10,956 nt of DNA from Euryarchaeota archaeon UBA486 (GTDB lineage Archaea; Thermoplasmatota; Poseidoniia; Poseidoniales; Poseidoniaceae): NCBI GenBank assembly GCA_002497765.1, contig DAET01000052.1, forward strand, positions 566-11,521. The letters run 5' to 3'. This document shows, in pieces, positions 6,159-10,956 of the stretch. Under the pieces are notes generated by a model. That model saw only the letters and a program-made list of their open reading frames with translations, searched no databases and was not told the origin of the DNA. Position 1 is the first letter of the stretch. Every line of letters starts with the position of its first letter. The translations under genes and the position numbers were made by a program.

Positions 6159-7826
6159 TCAGGAAAGCGAATCGATGGTTATACGATGCTGCTCACCGGT
6201 GTCGCGGTCGCGGACGGTCACGGTGCCGTCCTCAAGCGATTGGTGGTCAACGGTGATGCAAATTGGAACGCCGATTTCATCGGCCCGTGCATAGCGGCGG
6301 CCAATGGAGCCGCTGGCATCGTACATCGAAACAAGGCCAGATGTTTTGCAGAGCGTTTGGTGGAGGTTCCACGCCAACTCTCCCATGCCATCTTTTTCGA
6401 ACAACGGGAAGACCGCATAGTCAACGGGTGCAATGGTTGGCGACAAGCGCATCAACGTGTAGGGTTCGCCATTTTTCTCCAGTTCTGAATAGGCGTGGTC
6501 GATGACGTGCCAGATGATTCGGTCAATGCCGAAGGCTGGTTCAATGACGTGAGGGATGTACCATTCGCCGGTTTCTTTGATGGTTTTTTGATTGGGTTTG
6601 ACGTGCTCTTCGCCCACCACGACCTTCGCTCCATTCTCCAAACTGATCTCACAGGGGAAACTGGTCGATTTTGGGAGGGCCTCAACCGCTGTCTTCACTG
6701 CGCCAGCCAGGGCTTTGAAGGCCGGTCCCGCAGTAGCCCCGTCAATGGTCCACGCGTCAATGGTGATGGTGCGTGGCTCGTCGAATTCTCGGCGTGCTCG
6801 GAGTGTTTTTCCAGTTGCCTTTTCATGGCTTTCGAGGTCGTAGCAACCTCGATGCGCAATACCCACGCATTCAATCCAGCCGTAACTTCCCTCGATTTCC
6901 GCATCCCAGCAGTCCACGGCATAGTGGGCCATCTCGTCCTGCTCGTGCTGCCTGAACCTCAATCGGGATGGATCAATCCCGATGTCAACCAGGAAATCCC
7001 GGGTAATGCCCATGAATCGTGCGACCGTAGGGTGGCGAATGAGTTGTTGCTTACACGCTTCACTCAACGTTATCTCAACGCCATTTCCGCCATCGCTGAT
7101 CAGGTGCAGTGGAGCATCATCCCACGGCGACAAATCGTCGTTTAACTCGGCTTCTGGATCGATAAAATATTCCAGTTCAGCCATGTTGAACTCACGGAGG
7201 CGAATCATTCCTTGGCGAGGAGCGATTTCGTTCCGATACCCTTTGCCAACCTGCATCGCACCGAACGGAAGGCGCTCCCTGAAGTGTCGATGCAGCGCGT
7301 TGAACGAGGTGAACATGCCCTGCGCCGTTTCCGGTCGCAAAAATCCTGGGCGTCCTGAATCGCCAGCACCGATGGTGGTGTTGAACATCAAATTCTGTGC
7401 CTTGACCTCGCTCCATGCTTGGTTGCCACACCCTGGACATGGCGGTTGAACTTGGAACAGAAGGGCTTGCAATTCGTCTCGCTTCAGGGCGTCTGGGTTC
7501 GGGTGATGGGGTTCCAGTAGTGTATCGGCACGACTGGCTTCGCCACAGGAACCGCATTCGGTCATAAAATCAGAGAATTCGCCAACGTGTCCGCTGGCCT
7601 CCAGGACGGCGTAGGGGGTGACGGTTGGGCATGAGAGTTCGACGACGTTGCCTAGCTGCAACCAATGGTCCAACCAACGCTGATTGACCCGAGAGCGCAT
7701 TCTCCCTCCCACGGGTCCAAAATCGTAGAGGCCTTTGGCGCCGCCGTGAATTTCAAACGCAGGGAGAAGGAAACCTCGGCGCTTCAGCATCCCGCTGAGT
7801 CGTTCGAGTCGTCCGTCTTCGGTCAT
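6159..7826 (-). CDS. glyS: Glycyl-tRNA synthetase, archaeal/eukaryotic dimer type
   Basis: This enzyme charges tRNA-Gly with glycine using ATP in the cytoplasm. It is a class II synthetase of the single-chain alpha2 type, unlike the bacterial alpha2beta2 enzyme. Seen: 555 residues from the Met at 7826. The N-terminal block LKRRGFLLPAFEIHGGAKG and YDFGPVG is the family opening. A zinc-binding-like pair of CxxC motifs lies at 91/94 (with RADTLLE just after) and 130/133. GRPGFLRPETAQGMF and motif 2 around Arg198 (YRNEIAPRQG) form the active site. The block EMAHYAVDCWDAE with SYGWIECVGIAHR is characteristic. Motif 3 is EPAFGIDR at 429-436. The anticodon-binding domain begins near SPTIAPVDYAVFPLF and ends with the DRDTGEQHRI strand. 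An upstream in-frame GTG at 7928 would add 34 residues with no family match, so 7826 is chosen. It is first of a pair with RFC-L and divergent from the ferredoxin gene. Confidence 0.95.
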   Translation of the reverse strand: MTEDGRLERLSGMLKRRGFLLPAFEIHGGAKGLYDFGPVGGRMRSRVNQRWLDHWLQLGNVVELSCPTVTPYAVLEASGHVGEFSDFMTECGSCGEASRADTLLEPHHPNPDALKRDELQALLFQVQPPCPGCGNQAWSEVKAQNLMFNTTIGAGDSGRPGFLRPETAQGMFTSFNALHRHFRERLPFGAMQVGKGYRNEIAPRQGMIRLREFNMAELEYFIDPEAELNDDLSPWDDAPLHLISDGGNGVEITLSEACKQQLIRHPTVARFMGITRDFLVDIGIDPSRLRFRQHEQDEMAHYAVDCWDAEIEGSYGWIECVGIAHRGCYDLESHEKATGKTLRARREFDEPRTITIDAWTIDGATAGPAFKALAGAVKTAVEALPKSTSFPCEISLENGAKVVVGEEHVKPNQKTIKETGEWYIPHVIEPAFGIDRIIWHVIDHAYSELEKNGEPYTLMRLSPTIAPVDYAVFPLFEKDGMGELAWNLHQTLCKTSGLVSMYDASGSIGRRYARADEIGVPICITVDHQSLEDGTVTVRDRDTGEQHRITIDSLS

Positions 7827-7880
7827 GACCTTCGCCTCGTTCTCCGGCTGTGAGGGGCACCTAAGAACTTCACCGACCCG

Positions 7881-7898
7881 TGGAGGCCTGACCCTCCA
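7881..7898. promoter_or_regulatory. Perfect 6-bp inverted repeat in the divergent intergenic region
   Basis: TGGAGG (7881-7886) and CCTCCA (7893-7898) are exact reverse complements separated by 6 bp. They lie between the divergent GlyRS and ferredoxin genes, 55 bp from the synthetase start and 45 bp from the ferredoxin start. It could be a dimeric repressor operator acting on one or both promoters, or a hairpin in the GlyRS leader. No specific regulator is implied. Confidence 0.4.
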
Positions 7899-7910
7899 TT
7901 CCTCAGACAC

Positions 7911-7918
7911 AGCATTAA
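7911..7918 (+). promoter_or_regulatory. TATA-like element of the ferredoxin gene
   Basis: AT-rich GCATTAAAG around 7910-7918 stands out in a GC-rich region. Its centre is about 28 bp before the ATG at 7943. Archaeal TATA boxes are centred about 26-27 bp before the transcription start, so initiation would fall at or next to the ATG and give a leaderless message. That agrees with the lack of any GGAGG-like site before this ATG. The match to an ideal TATA box is only partial. The same element read the other way (CTTTAATG) could serve GlyRS, with a leader of roughly 60 nt. Confidence 0.4.
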
Positions 7919-7942
7919 AGCCGACCACCGGGTGCTGTAATC

Positions 7943-8257
7943 ATGGGTCAGTCAATGGTTGCCATCGTCGAAGACGATTGCACGGGGTGCGACCTCTGCA
8001 TCCTTCATTGTCCATTTGAGGCGCTTCTACCACTCCAAACGAACCCTCCCGGTCGAAACCATCCGAAGCGCCCAGTGGTGGTGGTTGAGCAGCGTTGTGT
8101 GGGTTGCCTTTCTTGCATTGGATCCTGCCCTACCGATGCGTTGTACGAAGTTGGCGTCCCCCCCAACGCCGCTGAGTCGCCTCTTGTGTTCCATAAAGAC
8201 GGACCTGCTACAGAAGCGGTGCTTCGATGGAAAAAGCGAGCAACGCGCTGGCCTTGA
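7943..8257 (+). CDS. 2x[4Fe-4S] ferredoxin
   Basis: This is a small, probably cytoplasmic electron carrier. Seen: 104 residues with two complete CxxCxxCxxxCP motifs: Cys13, 16, 19, 23 and Cys52, 55, 58, 62. Each should bind one [4Fe-4S] cluster, with the last cysteine of each motif completing the opposite cluster as in bacterial-type ferredoxins. The 28 residues between Cys23 and Cys52 include a polar, proline-containing segment (TNPPGRNHPKRP), close to the usual spacing in archaeal two-cluster ferredoxins but with an unusually basic loop. A tail of about 37 residues after the second motif ends in basic residues (RWKKRATRW) and has no cysteine or membrane segment. Met5 (7955) is an alternative start; 7943 fits the TATA-like spacing better. 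No oxidoreductase lies nearby, so the redox partner is unknown. It could equally be a ferredoxin-like subunit of a larger complex encoded elsewhere. Confidence 0.9.
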   Translation: MGQSMVAIVEDDCTGCDLCILHCPFEALLPLQTNPPGRNHPKRPVVVVEQRCVGCLSCIGSCPTDALYEVGVPPNAAESPLVFHKDGPATEAVLRWKKRATRWP

Positions 8258-8303
8258 TGTTCATTCACGTATGCGCAATGCTTTTGAACACCTTTTGCAC
8301 GCT

Positions 8304-8320
8304 CCAACCCCATAGGGTGG
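8304..8320 (+). promoter_or_regulatory. Small hairpin before the Lhr helicase gene
   Basis: CCAACCC, a CATA loop and GGGTGG can fold into a short stem with one bulged A. It lies in the 72-bp gap between the ferredoxin and helicase genes and ends 9 nt before the helicase ATG. The 3' arm includes GGTGG, the only Shine-Dalgarno-like sequence for this gene, so folding could mask it. No T-run follows, so it is unlikely to be a terminator. I see no convincing TATA box in this gap. Confidence 0.3.
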
Positions 8321-8329
8321 CAAAAAGAA

Positions 8330-10956
8330 ATGGCCGAGATTGTTTACTTGGACTCCCCGTTGGAGTCTGAGGCACTGTTTGAGCGATTGTGCCCTCCGGT
8401 GCGCCAATGGTTCAAGGATAAATTTCCGGACTTCACGCCTCCTCAAAAATTAGCCATTCCAGCCATCATGGACAAGCAACATCTCTTGCTGTGTTCCCCC
8501 ACAGGCTCGGGTAAAACCCTCACGGCCTTTTTGAGCGTGATTGACCAGTTGGTTCGCCTCGCTCTGGACAAGAAGTTGGAAAAGAAGGTCCACGCCATCT
8601 ACATCTCGCCCATCAAAGCGCTGGCGAACGACATCCAGCGAAACCTGATTGGTCCGCTCAACGAGATCACGGAACACTATCTTCCCGATCGTGCACAAGA
8701 AATCCGTGTGGGTCTACGAACTGGAGACACGTCGCAATCCGACCGACAGAAAATGCTTCGAAACCCTCCTCACATTTTGATCACAACGCCGGAAAGCCTG
8801 GCCATTGCCATCACCTCTCCTCGGTTTCAGCCAATCGTCAGCGAAGTCGAATACATGATCATTGACGAGTTGCACTCAATGGTCTCCACCAAGCGTGGTG
8901 TCCATCTGTCGCTGACGCTTTCACTGCTGGATTCACTGCTCAAAAATCCCGTGCAGCGCATCGGTATTTCCGCTACGATGGAACCGCTGGAAACCGTTGC
9001 AGAATACCTCGTGAGCAGTGATGACCGTGAGGCAAGGGGCAAACCAACATCGGTGTCCATCGCCAAGATATCCGGTTCGAGGGAACTCGACCTTGACATC
9101 CTCATCACGCATCCGAAGTTCAGCGATCTCTCGATGGCCAAGTTGCTTGAATACAACATCGAAGCCATTGCAGATCTGATCAGCGCCCATACCACAACCC
9201 TTGTCTTTGCCAATACTCGAAAGATGACGGAAACCATCGTTCAGAAATTGCGCCCCTTCCTTGGTGATTTGGTCGCAGGCCACCACGGTTCCATGGACAA
9301 AAACATCCGTTTGGATGTTGAAAAGAAACTGAAATATGGCCACCTGCGTGCTGTTGTGACCTCGTCCTCACTCGAGATGGGTATTGACATTGGTTCGGTC
9401 GATTTGGTGCTTCAGGTCGGTAGTCCAGGTGACATTGCGACAGCGCTCCAGCGTATCGGTCGTGCCGGCCACCACGTCGGTGGAATCCCACGTGCTCGAT
9501 TTTTGCCAACCGGCGTGGACGATCTGATTGAACTCGCAGCGCTGCAGGCCGCCATCCAAACCGGTGATATGGACCGATTGGATTTTCCACAAAACTGCCT
9601 TGACGTCGTGGCTCAGTTCATCATCGGCCTGGTCATCATCAACGACTTGGACATTGACGAAGCCTACGAAGTCATCGTGAATTCATGGTCCTATCGAAAT
9701 TTCGAGTACGACGATTTCATCGAAGTCCTTGACATGCTTGAGGAAGAACGTAGAATTTGGATCGATTGGGAAGAAAACATCTTTGGAAAGCGCGGCTACT
9801 CTCGGATGATCTACTACACGAACATCGGGACCATCGCACCCGATAATTCCTACTTGGTCTTCAACGCCGAAGGGTCGATTCTCGGAAAGTTGTCCGGTTC
9901 CTTCGTCTCAAACCTTCGAACAGGTGATGTCATTCTGCTGGGCGGTTCCACCTACCGTGTGACCAACATTCAGGGAACCCGAGTCAACGTCACGAGCGTC
10001 ACCGGTCATCGGCCAACCATCCCATCGTGGTCAGGTGAGGCAAGAAGCCGCAGTCGAGAATTGTCTCAAGCACTTCTGGACCTCATTGGGCACTGTATTG
10101 TGGCCCTTCGTCGTGAGCACGACCCTCGAATGCTGCTGCGAGAGGTCTACGGTCTTTCCAACGAGGTGGCCAACGCCATTGCTCGCCATCTTGAGGAGCA
10201 CTCACTAGATTCTTTCCAGGTTCCCGATTCACGACGAATTTTGGTGGAGCAGGTCATCTCCGGAGCGTTTCCCACCTACATGATCACCACCTGTCGAGGT
10301 CGAGGATTCAACACGGCCCTTGGCTACTTCATGGCTGGATTGGCTGAAGCCAACAACATCGCCGTCATCGAAATGTCGTTTGACGAGAACGGCCTCCTGC
10401 TCAAGACCTCACAGGAAGTTGACCCGGGCGCCATGTACACGGCGTTTCGAGAGAACAACCACCACGACGTCATTGAACGCTACATCATCAACACCCAGAT
10501 TTTTGCCAAGCGATTCAGAGAAGTCTCGGGTCGCTCGCTCATCATCCCCAAGCGAATGGGTGCTGAAGAGATCAGTCCTCAGCAATTCCAACAACGAGCA
10601 GAGGCCCTCTTGCAGAAGCATCGCACCATGGACAGCAGCCTGCTGATGCGGGAAGCGAAGAGCGAAATCATGTTTGGCGACATCGATTTGATCGGCCTGG
10701 AGGATTTCCTCACCGCCTGTGTGGCTGGCGACGCTCGCATTGTCCATACCAAGGTCGTCGTTCCTTCCCGTCTGGGCATGTCCTTGTTCATGTCGGCCTT
10801 TGAGGATCTCATGTCCATGAAGACGCGTGCCTTCCTTGTCAAGGACATTGACCCGTCGATCCTCCAACGCCTGCTCGGCACGCGGTCGCTCGCAACCGAA
10901 CTCTCCTCGGAGCAGCTCAGCACCTATTACGCCGACAAGGCCCCGGTGCCGACCAA
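8330..10956 (+). CDS. lhr: Lhr-family superfamily 2 helicase, 3' end outside the window
   Basis: This ATP-dependent nucleic-acid helicase/translocase is implicated in DNA repair and, in some archaea, RNA handling. Seen: 875 complete codons with no stop before the edge. RecA domain 1 has motif I SPTGSGKT at 56-63, ISPIKALAND (motif Ia), TTPESL, motif II DELH at 179-182 followed by KRG, and motif III SAT at 214-216. RecA domain 2 has TSSSLEMGID and motif VI QRIGRAGH at 374-381. A winged-helix region follows (about 420-500). Then comes the Lhr-specific beta-rich segment, about 500-570, ending in PSWSGEARSRS, and the helicase-associated C-terminal region with NTQIFAKRFREVSGRS. Whole archaeal Lhr proteins are about 850-950 residues, so only a short tail is probably missing. 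The ATG at 8330 is the first start codon after an in-frame TGA at 8285. The Lhr subclass cannot be settled by eye. Confidence 0.92.
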   Translation, partial: MAEIVYLDSPLESEALFERLCPPVRQWFKDKFPDFTPPQKLAIPAIMDKQHLLLCSPTGSGKTLTAFLSVIDQLVRLALDKKLEKKVHAIYISPIKALANDIQRNLIGPLNEITEHYLPDRAQEIRVGLRTGDTSQSDRQKMLRNPPHILITTPESLAIAITSPRFQPIVSEVEYMIIDELHSMVSTKRGVHLSLTLSLLDSLLKNPVQRIGISATMEPLETVAEYLVSSDDREARGKPTSVSIAKISGSRELDLDILITHPKFSDLSMAKLLEYNIEAIADLISAHTTTLVFANTRKMTETIVQKLRPFLGDLVAGHHGSMDKNIRLDVEKKLKYGHLRAVVTSSSLEMGIDIGSVDLVLQVGSPGDIATALQRIGRAGHHVGGIPRARFLPTGVDDLIELAALQAAIQTGDMDRLDFPQNCLDVVAQFIIGLVIINDLDIDEAYEVIVNSWSYRNFEYDDFIEVLDMLEEERRIWIDWEENIFGKRGYSRMIYYTNIGTIAPDNSYLVFNAEGSILGKLSGSFVSNLRTGDVILLGGSTYRVTNIQGTRVNVTSVTGHRPTIPSWSGEARSRSRELSQALLDLIGHCIVALRREHDPRMLLREVYGLSNEVANAIARHLEEHSLDSFQVPDSRRILVEQVISGAFPTYMITTCRGRGFNTALGYFMAGLAEANNIAVIEMSFDENGLLLKTSQEVDPGAMYTAFRENNHHDVIERYIINTQIFAKRFREVSGRSLIIPKRMGAEEISPQQFQQRAEALLQKHRTMDSSLLMREAKSEIMFGDIDLIGLEDFLTACVAGDARIVHTKVVVPSRLGMSLFMSAFEDLMSMKTRAFLVKDIDPSILQRLLGTRSLATELSSEQLSTYYADKAPVPT

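Noticed and set aside
6495..7145. 216-codon plus-strand frame opposite the glycyl-tRNA synthetase
   Set aside because: It is the antisense of conserved catalytic blocks of GlyRS; no start site or domain supports it.
7827..7942. T-box-like riboswitch before glycyl-tRNA synthetase
   Set aside because: T-boxes are bacterial, and neither the conserved T-box sequence nor a terminator/antiterminator pair with a T-run is present in this short archaeal leader.
9180..9590. Minus-strand frames of 136 codons opposite the helicase
   Set aside because: Several overlapping short frames occur here, all opposite helicase motifs V and VI; these are shadows of the large plus-strand frame, which is open to the window end.
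1..10956. CRISPR arrays, insertion sequences, tRNA or rRNA genes, integration sites
   Set aside because: Almost all sequence is accounted for by seven genes; the gaps are all under 120 bases and hold no regularly spaced repeats, terminal inverted repeats or cloverleaf-like sequence.

Overview
The window looks like archaeal chromosome, most likely from a marine, Thermoplasmata-related euryarchaeon such as the Marine Group II / Poseidoniales lineage. The archaeal call rests on an RFC large (clamp-loader) subunit with a C-terminal PCNA-binding-like tail, a glycyl-tRNA synthetase of the archaeal/eukaryotic dimeric type, and an Lhr-family helicase of archaeal type. The finer placement is inference from general appearance (moderate GC, very tight packing, no introns, rRNA or mobile DNA) and has not been tested by phylogeny.

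Layout. Positions 79-4502 (+) hold three closely spaced genes: an exported transglutaminase-like cysteine protein, a two-domain TrkA (RCK) regulator, and the TrkH potassium channel subunit. The gaps are 15 nt and 2 nt, so they probably form one transcription unit. This unit meets, tail to tail, a minus-strand pair: RFC large subunit (6079-4499) downstream of glycyl-tRNA synthetase (7826-6159). The trkH and RFC stop codons overlap in the four bases at 4499-4502. The synthetase is divergent from a small 2x[4Fe-4S] ferredoxin (7943-8257, +) across a 116-bp region that carries a TATA-like element and a perfect 6-bp inverted repeat. After a further 72 bp, an Lhr-type superfamily 2 helicase starts at 8330 (+) and runs off the right edge with 875 complete codons visible.

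How the genes relate. TrkA and TrkH should act together in regulated K+ uptake. The exported transglutaminase-like protein upstream has no known link to K+ transport, and its place in this unit is the most intriguing association here. The GlyRS/RFC-L pair looks like a housekeeping operon for translation and replication. The ferredoxin has no visible redox partner. Lhr is a nucleic-acid helicase implicated in DNA repair or RNA handling.

Coding density is about 95 percent, and no stretch over 300 bases lacks a gene. I found no RNA gene, CRISPR array, insertion sequence or integration site. The window is mainly housekeeping and transport genes, and I do not see convincing evidence of a wholly new system. 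The findings below are modest and ranked accordingly.
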